Source: an uncultured Halioglobus sp.
Lineage (GTDB): Bacteria > Pseudomonadota > Gammaproteobacteria > Pseudomonadales > Halieaceae
Direction of reading: 5' to 3'
Assembly: GCA_905480565.1 (NCBI GenBank)
Contig: CAJQQW010000117.1
Coordinates: 1-18,577, forward strand
Length of the DNA stretch: 18,577 nt
This document shows, one piece after another, positions 1-9,136 of this stretch. The position numbers and the translations under genes are program-made. The notes below the pieces were generated by a model, which saw only the letters and a list, made by a program, of their open reading frames with translations, had not been told where the DNA came from and searched no databases. Positions within the stretch are counted from its first letter, which is position 1, and each line of letters begins with the position of its first letter.

Positions 1-17
1 ACCCCAGCGCATTCCAT
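1..17 (-). CDS. possible start of a gene running off the left edge
   Basis: On the minus strand an ATG at 17-15 is preceded by a good Shine-Dalgarno-like stretch (GAAGGAACG, AAGGA about 6 bases before the ATG). Only five codons (M-E-C-A-G) are inside the window, so no product can be named. It would lie about 65 bp downstream of proS in the same direction and could be co-transcribed with it. The support is only the RBS-ATG pair, so this is a weak call. Confidence 0.25.
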
Positions 18-81
18 CGTTCCTTCAAGAAATGGACGGGGCAATCGCCTGGCTCCTATCGTTAGGGCTCGTTTCGGCTGG

Positions 82-1791
82 TCAGCCCAGCTTTTCGCGC
101 AAAAAAGACACAATGTTATCCTTGGGAATCAGTTCGGAATCTTCGCCTTTGCGGTGTTTGTATTCGAGGTTACCCTCGGCTAGTGCACGATCGCCAATGA
201 CGACCCTGTGGGGAATGCCGATGAGTTCCATATCGGCAAACTTGACCCCGGGGCGCTCGTTGCGGTCGTCCATTAACACCTCGATACCGGCACTGCACAA
301 CTGTGAATACAGCGCCTCGGCGCAGTCTGCGACGGCCTCTGATTTCTGCATGTTCAGTGGGACGATTGCTACCTGGAACGGTGCCATCGCGCTGGGCCAA
401 ATGATGCCCTTCTCATCGTGATTTTGCTCGATAGCCGCAGCCACGATACGACTGATCCCGATACCGTAACACCCCATCGTCATGGCGATATTTTTGCCGT
501 TCTCATTTAGAACCGTCGCGTTCATAGCCTCGCTGTACTTTGTGCCCAGCTGGAAAATATGACCCACTTCAATACCGCGTTTGATATCCAGTGTGCCCGT
601 GCCATCGGGGCTTGGGTCACCCGCGCATACCTCACGCAGGTCGGCGATGTCGCCCAAGGGGCAGTCGCGATCCCAGTTAACCCCTGTGCAGTGGTAGCCA
701 TCTTCGTTGGCACCACAGGAGAAGTCGGCGAGTTGCGCCGCGCTGCGATCGACAACCACCGGAAAAGGCAGGCCTATTGGCCCCAGCGAACCAAAACCGG
801 CACCACAGGCCGCGCGCACTCTCTCCTCGCTGGCCATGCACAACGGCTCAGCCACCGCATCAAGTTTGCCGGCTTTGACACTGTTTAGCTGGTGATCGCC
901 TCGCAGTACCAAAGCGATTAGCGCGCCCTCGGCTGCACCCTCTACGACCAGTGTTTTGACCGAAGCAGCGGGATCAATGCCGAGGAAGTCTGCGAGTGCC
1001 TCAATAGTTTTTACGCCTGGCGTTGCGACTTGTGCACAGTCTGCAGCGGGTGCTGGTCGCCCGCCCGCGGGAGCAATCGCCTCGGCCATTTCTACATTGG
1101 CCGCGTAAGTACTGCCGTTACTGAAAGCGATGGCATCCTCGCCGGAATCAGCCAGTACGTGAAATTCGTGGGAGGCGCTGCCACCGATACTGCCGGTATC
1201 AGCGATGACAGGCCGGAATTCAAGGCCGAGACAAGAAAAGATAGCGGAGTAGGCATCGAACATGGTCGCGTAGGTGTTCTCCAGGGATGCCTGGTCTAGA
1301 TGAAACGAATAGGCATCCTTCATGAGGAACTCGCGAGACCGCATGATGCCGAAGCGCGGTCGAATCTCGTCGCGCACTTTTGTCTGTATCTGATAGAGAT
1401 TAAGAGGGAGCTGCTTATAACTTTTCACCTCGTCGCGTACGAGGCTGGTAATGACTTCCTCGTGCGTCGGGCCGAGACAGAAGGGACGCTGATGACGATC
1501 CTCGATGCGCAAAAGTTCCGGGCCATATTGTTCCCAGCGACCAGATTCTTCCCATAATTCAGCAGGTTGCACAACCGGCATAGAAACTTCCTGAGCACCG
1601 GCTGCATCCATTTCAGCGCGTACTACCGCTTCAACCTTCCGCAATACACGCAGCCCGAGGGGCAGCCATGTATAGAGACCTGCAGCCAGTTTTCGTATCA
1701 GCCCTGCGCGCAGCATTAGCTGGTGGCTGATGATTTCAGCATCTGCGGGAGTCTCTTTTTGCGTCGCGATGAGGTACTGACTGGTGCGCAT
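82..1791 (-). CDS. proS: prolyl-tRNA synthetase (bacterial type with editing domain)
   Basis: Charges tRNA-Pro with proline in the cytoplasm (class II aminoacyl-tRNA synthetase). The 569-residue length is normal for the long bacterial form (E. coli 572). All class II signatures are visible: motif 1 around residues 51-80, motif 2 around 140-164 ([16 protein letters not shown]), and motif 3 around 438-455 ([11 protein letters not shown]). The TxE/LGPTHEE proline-site stretch is at 106-112. Between motifs 2 and 3 sits the YbaK-like insertion domain (about 225-405) with K279, at the same number as the lysine known to be needed for hydrolysis of misacylated Ala-tRNA-Pro in E. coli. The C-terminal anticodon-binding domain follows. 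The ATG at 1791 begins the expected MRTSQYL start; no strong Shine-Dalgarno is seen before it. The gene is transcribed away from the HU-like gene. Confidence 0.98.
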   Translation of the reverse strand: MRTSQYLIATQKETPADAEIISHQLMLRAGLIRKLAAGLYTWLPLGLRVLRKVEAVVRAEMDAAGAQEVSMPVVQPAELWEESGRWEQYGPELLRIEDRHQRPFCLGPTHEEVITSLVRDEVKSYKQLPLNLYQIQTKVRDEIRPRFGIMRSREFLMKDAYSFHLDQASLENTYATMFDAYSAIFSCLGLEFRPVIADTGSIGGSASHEFHVLADSGEDAIAFSNGSTYAANVEMAEAIAPAGGRPAPAADCAQVATPGVKTIEALADFLGIDPAASVKTLVVEGAAEGALIALVLRGDHQLNSVKAGKLDAVAEPLCMASEERVRAACGAGFGSLGPIGLPFPVVVDRSAAQLADFSCGANEDGYHCTGVNWDRDCPLGDIADLREVCAGDPSPDGTGTLDIKRGIEVGHIFQLGTKYSEAMNATVLNENGKNIAMTMGCYGIGISRIVAAAIEQNHDEKGIIWPSAMAPFQVAIVPLNMQKSEAVADCAEALYSQLCSAGIEVLMDDRNERPGVKFADMELIGIPHRVVIGDRALAEGNLEYKHRKGEDSELIPKDNIVSFLREKLG

Positions 1792-2120
1792 GGCGGTTAC
1801 CGATTTGCGTGTTTGCGAGGGGTGACTAGTTTACGTGTGATTAAACAGAGCGTACAGGTTTCGTGCTGAGTATGCGTCTGACGGCAGCGCGTCAAAAATT
1901 TTGGCCGGTGTTTTTTTTCGCGACGTTTCTGTGCGCAATTAGACACGCTTCTATTGCAGACATTTTTGTCGAGGGATGATAGAAAACACTTGTATTATAG
2001 CGTTTCATGCTTTATACATTGCGTTATGGCCGGGTGCGCTAGTGTGATAACAAAATGAATCACGTGGTCCGGGCTGTCACTGTTCTTCATTTAAACTTTT
2101 TAGGGAAGGTTGAATACAAC
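1792..2120. other. divergent intergenic region between proS and the HU-like gene
   Basis: This 329-bp stretch holds no convincing gene. It must contain the proS promoter (minus) and the promoter of the HU-like gene (plus). The plus-strand candidate is listed separately. For proS a TAAACT hexamer about 50 bp before the ATG could be a -10, but no matching -35 was found. An uninterrupted run of eight T lies at 1911-1918, without a strong hairpin before it. AT-rich sequence is concentrated at 1960-2020. Confidence 0.6.
1990..2018 (+). promoter_or_regulatory. candidate sigma-70 promoter for the HU-like gene
   Basis: A -35-like TTGTAT (1990-1995) and a -10-like TATACA (2013-2018) are separated by 17 bp. 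This would give a 5' leader of roughly 95 nt before the ATG at 2121. The -10 matches consensus at four of six positions and the -35 at three of six. The call rests on the spacing and the AT-rich setting. Confidence 0.4.
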
Positions 2121-2528
2121 ATGGCAACTAAAAGAAAAGCAGCAAAAAAGAAGGCTCCTGCACGTAAGAAGGCAGCGGCAAAGAAAGCCCCGGCCAAGAA
2201 GGTAGTCACGACTGCGATCACCGATAAGATGACCAAGGGTCAGATTGTCTCAAGCCTGGCAGACACCACTGAGCTGAGTAAGAAGCAGGTTAGCGAAGTG
2301 CTCGACGCCTATGAGAACCTGATCGCACGCAGCATCAAAAAGCGCGGTGTTGGCGAGTTCACTATGCCCGGGTTGATGAAAATCACCACCAAGAAGAAGC
2401 CTGCGACAAAGGCGCGTAAGGGTGTCAATCCTTTCACTGGAGAAGAACAGATGTTCAAGGCGAAGCCTGCAAGCATGCAGGTCAAGGTTCGCGCCTTGAA
2501 GAAGATGAAGGAATTCGCTGCCTCCTAA
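2121..2528 (+). CDS. HU-family DNA-binding protein with lysine/alanine-rich histone-H1-like N-terminal tail
   Basis: Predicted nucleoid-associated DNA-binding protein of 135 residues. Residues 1 to about 28 are a Lys/Ala/Pro tail (AKKKAPARKKAAAKKAPAKK) like eukaryotic H1 tails. From about residue 33 an HU/IHF fold follows: helices around MTKGQIVSSLADTTELSKKQ and VSEVLDAYENLI, then the beta-arm region (GEFTMPGLMKITTKKKPATK) and the conserved arm tip (GVNPFTGEE). The start at 2121 is preferred over the in-frame ATG at 2055. It is preceded by AGGGAAGG about ten bases upstream, and the extra 22 residues of the longer version look like translated leader. A perfect hairpin follows the stop, so it is probably monocistronic. 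Proteins of this build are known in gammaproteobacteria and other phyla; the exact role (compaction, regulation) is not settled by sequence. Confidence 0.9.
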   Translation: MATKRKAAKKKAPARKKAAAKKAPAKKVVTTAITDKMTKGQIVSSLADTTELSKKQVSEVLDAYENLIARSIKKRGVGEFTMPGLMKITTKKKPATKARKGVNPFTGEEQMFKAKPASMQVKVRALKKMKEFAAS

Positions 2529-2538
2529 GCGACACATG

Positions 2539-2566
2539 CAAGCGACCTGCTATGGCAGGTCGCTTG
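2539..2566 (+). terminator. hairpin terminator after the HU-like gene
   Basis: A perfect 11-bp stem, AAGCGACCTGC (2540-2550) with GCAGGTCGCTT (2555-2565), has a 4-nt loop TATG and one further C-G pair at the base. It begins 11 bp after the HU-like stop codon. The sequence after it (TGGCCTTATT) has only a weak T stretch, so it is a strong stem with a poor U-tract. It may end transcription or stabilise the 3' end. Confidence 0.6.
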
Positions 2567-2632
2567 TGGCCTTATTCGATGACGCACCACTGATGCGGTG
2601 CTCACGCTCGCTTTTCCTGCCTCCCCTTGCGC

Positions 2633-2661
2633 TTGGCGTGTTCGTCTGCATGGGTTAAAAT
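2633..2661 (+). promoter_or_regulatory. sigma-70 promoter for the fmdB-aspS transcription unit
   Basis: TTGGCG (2633-2638) and TAAAAT (2656-2661) are separated by exactly 17 bp. The -10 matches consensus at five of six positions and the -35 at four of six. The predicted start would be near 2668, leaving about 50 nt of leader before the fmdB-like ATG at 2717. This is the best-looking promoter at the head of the long plus-strand block. Confidence 0.55.
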
Positions 2662-2716
2662 CGCCGCCTCAATTTTTGTGCCTGAGCGCCAAGCTTTTGT
2701 TAATGAGGCCTTTTTT

Positions 2717-3028
2717 ATGCCGATCTATGAGTACCAATGCCAGAGCTGCGGCGAAGAGACCGAGGCGCTGCGAAGACTCAGTGACGAACCCCTTGTTGAC
2801 TGTCCGAGCTGTGGAGCGGCAGCGCTGAAGAAAAAGGTTTCAGCAGCCGCGTTCCGACTGAAAGGCGGCGGCTGGTACGAAACCGACTTCAAGACCGGTA
2901 ACAAGAAAAACCTCGCGGGAGGTGGCGATGAAGGCGGCAAGGCCGCTGGAGCCAGTTCCGCTGAGAGCAAGCCTGTCGATAAGACACCGTCCGGCAGTGC
3001 GTCAGGCGACGGTAAAAAAACAGCGTAA
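2717..3028 (+). CDS. FmdB-family putative regulatory protein, small zinc ribbon
   Basis: Small protein of 103 residues with the N-terminal MPIYEYQCQSCG signature of the FmdB/CxxC-CxxC zinc-ribbon family. The metal ligands are C8-x-x-C11 and C29-x-x-C32, and the family FRLKGGGWYETDF stretch follows at about 46-58. From about residue 65 the protein is low-complexity Gly/Ala/Ser/Lys with no predicted fold. The start at 2717 fits the family N-terminus exactly and has GAGG at 2705-2708; longer in-frame starts only add leader. It lies 45 bp before aspS, an arrangement common in gammaproteobacteria. Its molecular function is not known with certainty; the family name comes from a proposed regulator of formamidase and amidase genes. 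Confidence 0.92.
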   Translation: MPIYEYQCQSCGEETEALRRLSDEPLVDCPSCGAAALKKKVSAAAFRLKGGGWYETDFKTGNKKNLAGGGDEGGKAAGASSAESKPVDKTPSGSASGDGKKTA

Positions 3029-3073
3029 TCCAGGCCGGGTGTCCGGCCAGTGCATCCATACGGAAACCAGATC

Positions 3074-4858
3074 ATGCGCAGTCATTATTGTGGCGCCATT
3101 ACGACATCGAACATAGACGACACGGTCACGCTGTGTGGCTGGGTAGATCGTCGCCGAGACCACGGTGGCGTCATTTTTCTTGACCTGCGAGATCGTGAGG
3201 GTATCGTCCAGGTCGTTTTTGACCCGGACACGGACGAGCATTTCCAGCGGGCTGACCGTGTGCGCAGTGAGTATGTGCTGAAGGTGACGGGCCGGGTGCG
3301 CGCGCGTTCCGAGGCGACCATCAATCCCACTATGGCGACGGGGGAGATTGAAGTCCTGGGCAAGGCCCTGGAGATCCTTAACGCAGCGGAGACCCCGCCC
3401 TTTCAGTTGGATGAGTACACGAATGTGGGCGAGGAGGTTCGCCTGCAGTATCGCTATATGGATCTGCGTCGCCATGAGATGCAGGAGCGCCTGATGCTGC
3501 GCTCCAGGATTACCACTGCGGTGCGTAATTTTCTCGATGGTGAGCGCTTCCTCGATATTGAAACACCCATCCTCACCCGAGCGACGCCGGAGGGCGCCCG
3601 CGATTATCTTGTGCCCAGCCGCACGCATCCGGGAGAATTCTTCGCCTTGCCCCAGTCGCCCCAGCTATTTAAGCAGTTGCTGATGGTGTCGGGCTTTGAT
3701 CGCTATTATCAGATAGCCAAGTGCTTTCGGGACGAGGATTTGCGCGCTGATCGCCAGCCCGAGTTCACCCAGATCGACATCGAGACCGCCTTTCTGGACG
3801 AACAGGCAATCATGGATATTACCGAGCGGATGATCCGTGAACTTTTCAGGGATGTGCTTGATGTTGACTTGCCCGCATTTCCCCATATGCGCTATAGCGA
3901 GGCTATGGAGCGTTATGGATCGGACAAGCCCGATCTGCGCATTCCGCTTGAACTGGTCAGTGTTGATGATTTGATGCAGCAGGTAGAGTTCAAGGTTTTT
4001 CGAGGGCCTGCTGACGATCCCGCGGGAAGGGTTGCGGCATTGAAAGTAACGGGCGGAGCATCGATCAGTCGCAAGGAAATTGACGTTTACACCGATTATG
4101 TCGCGGTGTTCGGCGCGCGTGGCTTGGCCTGGATCAAGGTTAACGACATTGCGGCAGGTATCGAGGGGTTGCAGTCCCCGATCCTCAAATTTATGCCCGA
4201 CGAGATTGTCGCGCAGATGATGGAGCGTCTCGGCGCTGCGGATGGCGACATTATATTTTTTGGCGCTGATCGCGCCGCAGTGGTGAATGAGGCATTGGGT
4301 GCGCTGCGACTCAGAGTTGCGCAAGACCTCGGGCTCGTTGGCGAAGGCTGGGCGCCCCTGTGGGTGGTAGACTTCCCGATGTTCGAGGAAGATCCAGCCG
4401 GTGGATGGACGCCTCTGCACCATCCCTTTACCGCGCCTTCGGGCTCCATTGACGAGTTGCAGGCAAAACCCGGGGAATGCCTCTCCAGGGCCTACGACAT
4501 GGTGCTCAACGGCACTGAGTTGGGCGGAGGCAGTATTCGTATCCACCAGCGCGAGATGCAGGAGGCGGTTTTCCGCATCCTCGATATCGATCAGGAGGAG
4601 GCGCAGGAAAAGTTCGGTTTTCTGCTCAACGCACTCCAATATGGTGCGCCGCCGCATGGCGGACTGGCTTTTGGCCTCGACAGGTTGGTGATGCTGATGG
4701 TTGGCGCCTCGTCGATCAGGGACGTAATCGCTTTTCCAAAGACGCAGAGCGCTGCGTGTGTCATGACCAATGCACCGGGAGCAGTATCTACGCAACAGTT
4801 ACGTGAGCTGAATATCCGCCTGCGGCAAAATTCCAGCGAGGATGGCACAAAGGCTTGA
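3074..4858 (+). CDS. aspS: aspartyl-tRNA synthetase, probably non-discriminating type
   Basis: Class II synthetase charging tRNA-Asp, 594 residues (E. coli 590). An N-terminal OB-fold anticodon-binding domain (about 1-110) contains [12 protein letters not shown]. The catalytic core carries motif 2 at 217-235 ([19 protein letters not shown]) and motif 3 near the C-terminus ([13 protein letters not shown]). A bacterial GAD insertion lies between them. The ATG at 3074 gives the family start MRSHYCG; the in-frame ATG at 3050 adds eight residues of leader. Residue 30 is His and residue 81 is Ala, where E. coli has Leu30 and Lys81. His, with a small residue at the second site, is the state in the Pseudomonas aeruginosa enzyme, which also aspartylates tRNA-Asn. 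I therefore infer a relaxed, GatCAB-dependent Asn-tRNA route. yebC follows 33 bp downstream. Confidence 0.97.
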   Translation: MRSHYCGAITTSNIDDTVTLCGWVDRRRDHGGVIFLDLRDREGIVQVVFDPDTDEHFQRADRVRSEYVLKVTGRVRARSEATINPTMATGEIEVLGKALEILNAAETPPFQLDEYTNVGEEVRLQYRYMDLRRHEMQERLMLRSRITTAVRNFLDGERFLDIETPILTRATPEGARDYLVPSRTHPGEFFALPQSPQLFKQLLMVSGFDRYYQIAKCFRDEDLRADRQPEFTQIDIETAFLDEQAIMDITERMIRELFRDVLDVDLPAFPHMRYSEAMERYGSDKPDLRIPLELVSVDDLMQQVEFKVFRGPADDPAGRVAALKVTGGASISRKEIDVYTDYVAVFGARGLAWIKVNDIAAGIEGLQSPILKFMPDEIVAQMMERLGAADGDIIFFGADRAAVVNEALGALRLRVAQDLGLVGEGWAPLWVVDFPMFEEDPAGGWTPLHHPFTAPSGSIDELQAKPGECLSRAYDMVLNGTELGGGSIRIHQREMQEAVFRILDIDQEEAQEKFGFLLNALQYGAPPHGGLAFGLDRLVMLMVGASSIRDVIAFPKTQSAACVMTNAPGAVSTQQLRELNIRLRQNSSEDGTKA

Positions 4859-4891
4859 TGGGATTCACCAGTACAACGAGGGCAGTTTCCG

Positions 4892-5635
4892 ATGGCAGGT
4901 CATAGCAAATGGGCCAACATCAAACACCGCAAGGCGGCTCAGGACGCCAAGCGCGGCAAAGCATTCACCAAGTTAATCCGCGAACTGGTTGTCGCGGCCA
5001 AGCAGGGCGGTGCTTTAGCGGAAGATAATCCGCGCTTGCGCGCCGCGGTAGACAAGGCACTCGGCGCCAATATGACTCGCGATACCATCGACCGGGCTAT
5101 TGCCCGTGGTGCTGGTACCAGCGATGCGGACGACATGGAGGAAATCACCTACGAGGGTTATGCGCCCGGTGGAATTGCCGTATTGGTGGAGGCCATGACA
5201 GACAACCGTAATCGCACCGTCGCGGAAGTACGCCATGCCTTCAGCAAGCGCGCGGGCAATCTGGGTACCGATGGTTCGGTGGCTTATTTGTTTGCCCGCA
5301 AGGGGCAGATCAGTTACGCCCCCGGCGTGGATGAAGATGCCCTGATGGAGGCAGCCCTGGAGGCGGGGGCTGAAGACCTCGTTGCTCATGATGACGGTTC
5401 GGTTGACGTGACAACCCCTTGGGAGGACTTTGCCGCCATCAAGGAAGCGCTCGTTGAGGCGGGCTTTGTGGCGGAGGACGGGGAGGTGACGATGGTCGCG
5501 TCGACTACAGTGCCCGTGGATTCCGATGCTGCAGAAAAACTGTTGGGGCTGGTCGATGCCTTGGAAGAGCTTGATGACGTGCAAAACGTTTACACCAATG
5601 TTGAGATACCCGACGAGCTGTTGGCCGCTCTGTAG
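4892..5635 (+). CDS. yebC: YebC/PmpR family protein
   Basis: Cytoplasmic protein of 247 residues with the unmistakable family N-terminus ([20 protein letters not shown]), the [10 protein letters not shown] core signature near residue 84, and the [13 protein letters not shown] stretch near 105. Length matches the family. Members were first described as transcriptional regulators (PmpR in Pseudomonas, YebC in E. coli); recent work assigns some YebC proteins to translation of difficult proline motifs, so the role here is uncertain. GAGG lies about 10 bp before the ATG. It sits between aspS and ruvC, a placement conserved in many gammaproteobacteria, and 142 bp of non-coding DNA separates it from ruvC. 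Confidence 0.95.
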   Translation: MAGHSKWANIKHRKAAQDAKRGKAFTKLIRELVVAAKQGGALAEDNPRLRAAVDKALGANMTRDTIDRAIARGAGTSDADDMEEITYEGYAPGGIAVLVEAMTDNRNRTVAEVRHAFSKRAGNLGTDGSVAYLFARKGQISYAPGVDEDALMEAALEAGAEDLVAHDDGSVDVTTPWEDFAAIKEALVEAGFVAEDGEVTMVASTTVPVDSDAAEKLLGLVDALEELDDVQNVYTNVEIPDELLAAL

Positions 5636-5734
5636 TGCAACACCCATAGCAACACTCAGGTTCTGCCTGCGTCTGACAGGCGGTTGATATGCCTGGCGTC
5701 TCTGCAAAATTGACTTCCTTGAAAAGGCGTCGCC

Positions 5735-5750
5735 CTGTATATTTGTACAA
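5735..5750 (+). promoter_or_regulatory. LexA-like SOS box upstream of ruvCAB
   Basis: CTGTATATTTGTACAA matches the gammaproteobacterial LexA consensus CTGTATATATATACAG at 13 of 16 positions, including the CTGT left arm and the ACA of the right arm. The final G of the right arm is A. It ends 27 bp before the ruvC ATG, in the only sizeable gap (142 bp) between yebC and ruvC, where an internal promoter is expected. A TTGACT hexamer lies at 5710-5715. LexA control of ruv genes is established in E. coli (ruvAB) and other gammaproteobacteria; control here is inferred. Confidence 0.55.
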
Positions 5751-5777
5751 CATAGCAGGCAGGCAACGGACCATGGC

Positions 5778-6296
5778 ATGTCACTGATCCTGGGTATCGA
5801 TCCCGGTTCACGCAAGACCGGCTTCGGCATCATCAATTATCATTCGGGGCGCAGCGAGTACATCACCAGTGGGGTGATCCGGCTGCCTCAGGGCGAGTTG
5901 CCCGAGCGGCTGCGGGTGATTTTTGACAGCGTTACGGAACTAGTCGAGTTGCACAGCCCCGAGGAAGTCGCCGTAGAACAGGTATTCATGGCTAAAAGTG
6001 CCGGATCAGCACTCAAGCTGGGTCACGCAAGAGGCGTTGCCATTGCCGCGTGTGTCGTAAAGGACATGCCTGTATCGGAGTATTCGGCACGCCAGATTAA
6101 ACAGTCCGTGGTCGGCTCCGGTGCGGCGGACAAAGCCCAGGTTCAGCATATGGTGAAAGTCCTGCTTGGTCTGCCTGCAGAGCCCCAGGAAGACGCCGCC
6201 GACGCCTTGGCTGCGGCCCTGTGTCACGCCCATACACAACATGGCGTCTTGAATCTGGCAGGCGGGCGCTCAGTGCGTCGCCGCCGCATGCGCTGA
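5778..6296 (+). CDS. ruvC: crossover junction endodeoxyribonuclease RuvC
   Basis: Holliday-junction resolvase that cuts recombination intermediates symmetrically, acting as a dimer with RuvAB. It has 172 residues (E. coli 173). The four metal-binding acids of the RNase H-like active site are visible: D8 in ILGIDPG, E67 in VAVEQVF, and D139 and D142 in QEDAADALA. The conserved region following E67 ([17 protein letters not shown]) is intact. The ATG at 5778 gives the family start; the ATG five bases earlier is out of frame. It is first of the ruvC-ruvA-ruvB cluster, with ruvA starting 14 bp after its stop, and is preceded by a LexA-like box, which suggests DNA-damage induction. Confidence 0.97.
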   Translation: MSLILGIDPGSRKTGFGIINYHSGRSEYITSGVIRLPQGELPERLRVIFDSVTELVELHSPEEVAVEQVFMAKSAGSALKLGHARGVAIAACVVKDMPVSEYSARQIKQSVVGSGAADKAQVQHMVKVLLGLPAEPQEDAADALAAALCHAHTQHGVLNLAGGRSVRRRRMR

Positions 6297-6310
6297 CGAG
6301 GTCGCGGTCG

Positions 6311-6916
6311 ATGATAGGCAGCATCAGGGGAGTTCTCGTACAAAAACAGGCGCCGCTTATTCTGGTGGATGTCGCGGGCGTGGGCTATGAACTGCAGGTG
6401 CCTATGACCACGCTTTTTCAGCTGCCGGAGCTTGGTTCCGAGGTCTCGCTGGTCACACACCTCGTGGTGCGTGAGGATGCCCAGGCGCTCTACGGGTTCG
6501 TCGAAGAGGGTGACCGCAGCCTGTTCCGACAGTTAATCAAGGTTAACGGTGTGGGCCCCAAGTTGGCCCTGACTATCCTCTCGGGTATGGATGCAAAGCG
6601 CTTTGCTTATTGCGTAGAGCGCGATGACCTTTCCTCCCTCACCGCCCTGCCTGGCGTTGGCAAGAAAACCGCGCAACGTCTGTTGGTGGAGATGCGCGAC
6701 AAGCTCAAGGACTGGTTTGCCGGAGGGGGCGCCCTGAGTGACGCCGACGCCGCGGTTGTGCCGGTAAACGTTGCAGGGGACGCGGAGAGCGCCCTGATCG
6801 CGCTCGGCTATAAACCGCAGGAGGCCGGCCGCATGGTGGAGGCTGTCAACGATGACGATGGTACTGACAGCGAAGAATTGATCCGCCGCGCCCTGAAGGC
6901 GGCGGTGAAAGCGTGA
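6311..6916 (+). CDS. ruvA: Holliday junction branch migration protein RuvA
   Basis: DNA-binding subunit that holds the four-way junction as a tetramer and loads RuvB rings. It has 201 residues (E. coli 203). The N-terminal OB-like domain starts MIGSIRG and contains [12 protein letters not shown]. Two helix-hairpin-helix motifs are visible, VNGVGPKLA (78-86) and LPGVGKKTA (113-121). The C-terminal RuvB-binding domain (about 150-201) contains [12 protein letters not shown]. The start at 6311 is chosen over the in-frame ATG at 6221 because the latter overlaps ruvC by 76 bases and adds 30 residues that do not fit the family. ruvB begins 10 bp after its stop. Confidence 0.97.
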   Translation: MIGSIRGVLVQKQAPLILVDVAGVGYELQVPMTTLFQLPELGSEVSLVTHLVVREDAQALYGFVEEGDRSLFRQLIKVNGVGPKLALTILSGMDAKRFAYCVERDDLSSLTALPGVGKKTAQRLLVEMRDKLKDWFAGGGALSDADAAVVPVNVAGDAESALIALGYKPQEAGRMVEAVNDDDGTDSEELIRRALKAAVKA

Positions 6917-6926
6917 GACCCATGCC

Positions 6927-7982
6927 ATGATTGAAACGGACCGACTGATCGCGCCAGAAGCCAGCGACACCCGCGAGGATGTGGTAGACCGAGCCATACG
7001 GCCGCGCACGCTAAGAGAATATGTGGGTCAGCCCGCAGTGAAAGAACAGATGGAAATTTTTCTGCAGGCGGCGAAAGGGCGTGGGGAGCCGCTGGACCAT
7101 ACCCTGATATTTGGCCCGCCGGGGCTTGGTAAAACAACACTGGCCAGTATCGTGGCCCAGGAAATGGGCGTTTCACTGAAAACCACCTCCGGCCCTGTAC
7201 TTGAGAAAGCTGGGGATATTGCCGCGCTCATGACTAATCTGGAGCCCGGCGATGTTCTCTTTATCGACGAAATCCATCGATTGAGTCCCTTTGTGGAAGA
7301 AATCCTCTACCCCGCCATGGAGGATTACCAATTGGATATCATGATTGGTGAGGGGCCCGCAGCTCGCTCCATTAAGCTGGATTTGCCGCCGTTTACACTG
7401 GTGGGCGCAACGACTCGGGCGGGATTGTTAACCTCACCCTTACGCGACCGCTTTGGTATTGTGCAGCGGCTGGAATTCTACGAGATGGCGGATCTGGGCC
7501 TTATTGTTCAGCGCTCTGCGGATATTCTGGAGATCCGCATTGACCCGGAGGGCGCGGCGGAGATCGCCCGCCGTGCAAGGGGAACGCCGCGTATTGCAAA
7601 CCGTCTGCTGCGGCGGGTCCGCGATTATGCCGAGGTCAAGGGCGATGGCGCGATTACAGCAGAGATTGCCGATCGCGCACTGGATATGCTGAGTGTGGAC
7701 CAGCTTGGCTTCGATCACCTTGATCGTCGACTATTGCTGGCTCTGGTCGAGAAGTTTGATGGTGGTCCTGTGGGCGTTGACAGTCTTGCCGCGGCAATCT
7801 CTGAAGAGCGCGGCACGATCGAGGATGTGTTGGAGCCCTACCTGATCCAACAGGGCTTTGTTCTGCGGACGCCACGGGGGCGAATGGCGACCCGTAGCGC
7901 TTACCTGCACTTTGGTTTGCCGGCACCCAGCGTCGCAGGGGAGGGCGATAGCCCGTCACTGGACCTAAAAAAAGGTGACTAA
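6927..7982 (+). CDS. ruvB: Holliday junction branch migration ATPase RuvB
   Basis: AAA+ motor that forms hexameric rings and drives branch migration with RuvA. It has 351 residues (E. coli 336, slightly longer here at the C-terminus). Walker A is GPPGLGKT at 63-70, Walker B is LFIDEIHR at 111-118, sensor 1 lies in VGATTRAG (159-166), and the arginine-finger region is [10 protein letters not shown] (168-177). The C-terminal winged helix contains [25 protein letters not shown] sequence that contacts DNA. The last 25 residues or so are variable. Its 3' end overlaps the ybgC start by 8 bp, suggesting translational coupling between the repair genes and the tol cluster. Confidence 0.98.
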   Translation: MIETDRLIAPEASDTREDVVDRAIRPRTLREYVGQPAVKEQMEIFLQAAKGRGEPLDHTLIFGPPGLGKTTLASIVAQEMGVSLKTTSGPVLEKAGDIAALMTNLEPGDVLFIDEIHRLSPFVEEILYPAMEDYQLDIMIGEGPAARSIKLDLPPFTLVGATTRAGLLTSPLRDRFGIVQRLEFYEMADLGLIVQRSADILEIRIDPEGAAEIARRARGTPRIANRLLRRVRDYAEVKGDGAITAEIADRALDMLSVDQLGFDHLDRRLLLALVEKFDGGPVGVDSLAAAISEERGTIEDVLEPYLIQQGFVLRTPRGRMATRSAYLHFGLPAPSVAGEGDSPSLDLKKGD

Positions 7983-8394
7983 AACAGCGGCCTCCCCGGA
8001 ATTTTTGCATCGCCTGCGTGTCTACATTGAGGACACAGATGCTGGAGGAATTGTATATTACGTCAACTACCTGAAGTTCATGGAGCGCGCGCGGACGGAA
8101 TTCATGCGTGTCCGTGGGTACGGCAAGACGCACATATTTAATAACGATTTGATGTTCGTGGTGCAGAGGGTGGCAGTAAATTATTGCCTGGCGGCGCAGT
8201 TGGATGATGAGTTGGAGGCATCGGCCCGCATCGTCAGTTTGCGCGGGGCGCGTATCGTATTTCACCAGAGCGTTCGCCGTGGCGAAGAAGTGCTTGCAGA
8301 GGGTGAGATAACAATCGCCTGTGTTGATCGTGGCCAGAGAAAGCCGCGGCGTCTGCCTGCTGATATGTTGGCGCGCTTGCGCGAGGTTGATTAA
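7975..8394 (+). CDS. ybgC: YbgC-type acyl-CoA thioesterase (Tol-Pal associated)
   Basis: Cytoplasmic hotdog-fold thioesterase of about 139 residues. The catalytic signature is clear near residues 17-29 ([12 protein letters not shown], with the conserved Asp), followed by [13 protein letters not shown]. YbgC hydrolyses acyl-CoA thioesters and is associated with phospholipid synthesis enzymes in E. coli; it sits at the head of most gammaproteobacterial tol operons, as here. I chose GTG at 7975, overlapping ruvB. A TTG at 8005 is an alternative that would remove ten poorly conserved residues, and neither has a strong Shine-Dalgarno at ideal distance. tolQ follows 26 bp downstream. Confidence 0.93.
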   Translation: MTKTAASPEFLHRLRVYIEDTDAGGIVYYVNYLKFMERARTEFMRVRGYGKTHIFNNDLMFVVQRVAVNYCLAAQLDDELEASARIVSLRGARIVFHQSVRRGEEVLAEGEITIACVDRGQRKPRRLPADMLARLREVD

Positions 8395-8420
8395 TAGAAT
8401 AACTGATTCGGAGAGGGGCC

Positions 8421-9131
8421 TTGGAAGAACAACTCAGTCTGCTGGATCTGGTGTGGAACGCCAGCTTCACCGTGCAGATGGTGATGGCTATTTTATTGCT
8501 GGCCTCCATCATATCCTGGTACATGATCGTCAACCGTTTCCTGTATTTCCGCGACGCTCACGACGAGATGTATCGCTTCGAGGAGCGTTTCTGGTCGGGC
8601 ATCGATCTGTCACAGCTTTACCGTGAGGGCAATGAGCGGGCATCGGACGGCCAGGCGATATTGGGTATGGAAAGTATCTTTCGCGCCGGGTTCAAAGAAT
8701 TTTCCCGACTGGCTCAGCAGCCGGAAATGGATTCTGAGGCTGTTATTGAAGGTTCCCGCCGGGCGATGCGTGTCGCGGTGATGCGCGAAGAGGAGCGCCT
8801 CGAGCGACATCTGGCATTTATGGCGTCCGTGGGCTCCACCAGCCCCTATATCGGACTGTTTGGAACAGTCTGGGGGATCATGCACTCGTTTCGTGGGTTG
8901 GCCAATTCCACACAGGCCACCCTGGCGACCGTGGCACCTGGCATTTCGGAGGCCCTCATAGCCACGGCTATGGGCCTGTTTGCAGCCATACCCGCGGTGC
9001 TGGCTTACAACCGCTTCGCCGCCCGGGTGGAGGTATTCAGCAATCGCTACGATACATTTACTGATGAATTCTCAGGCATTCTGTCCCGTCAGGCTTATGC
9101 TCTGCGCAACCGCGAACGACAGGAGTCCTGA
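8421..9131 (+). CDS. tolQ: Tol-Pal system inner-membrane proton-channel subunit TolQ
   Basis: MotA/TolQ/ExbB family membrane protein of 236 residues (E. coli 230) that forms the proton-driven motor with TolR and energises TolA during outer-membrane constriction. There are three predicted transmembrane segments: about 18-40 (MVMAILLLASIISWYMIV), about 133-155 in ASVGSTSPYIGLFGTVWGIM, and about 168-190 (PGISEALIATAMGLFAAIPA). A TTG start is used: GGAG at 8410-8413 is 7 bp upstream, and MEEQLSLLDLVWNAS aligns with the E. coli N-terminus, while the next ATG would fall inside the first membrane segment. tolR begins 5 bp after the stop. Confidence 0.96.
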   Translation: MEEQLSLLDLVWNASFTVQMVMAILLLASIISWYMIVNRFLYFRDAHDEMYRFEERFWSGIDLSQLYREGNERASDGQAILGMESIFRAGFKEFSRLAQQPEMDSEAVIEGSRRAMRVAVMREEERLERHLAFMASVGSTSPYIGLFGTVWGIMHSFRGLANSTQATLATVAPGISEALIATAMGLFAAIPAVLAYNRFAARVEVFSNRYDTFTDEFSGILSRQAYALRNRERQES

Positions 9132-9136
9132 GGTCA

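Noticed and set aside
1911..1918. run of eight T as the tail of a terminator
   Set aside because: No stem longer than 4 bp precedes it, and there is no plus-strand gene ending there.
3665..4795. 376-codon open frame on the minus strand opposite aspS
   Set aside because: It lies fully inside aspS, has no family-like motif, and arises from codon bias of the real gene.
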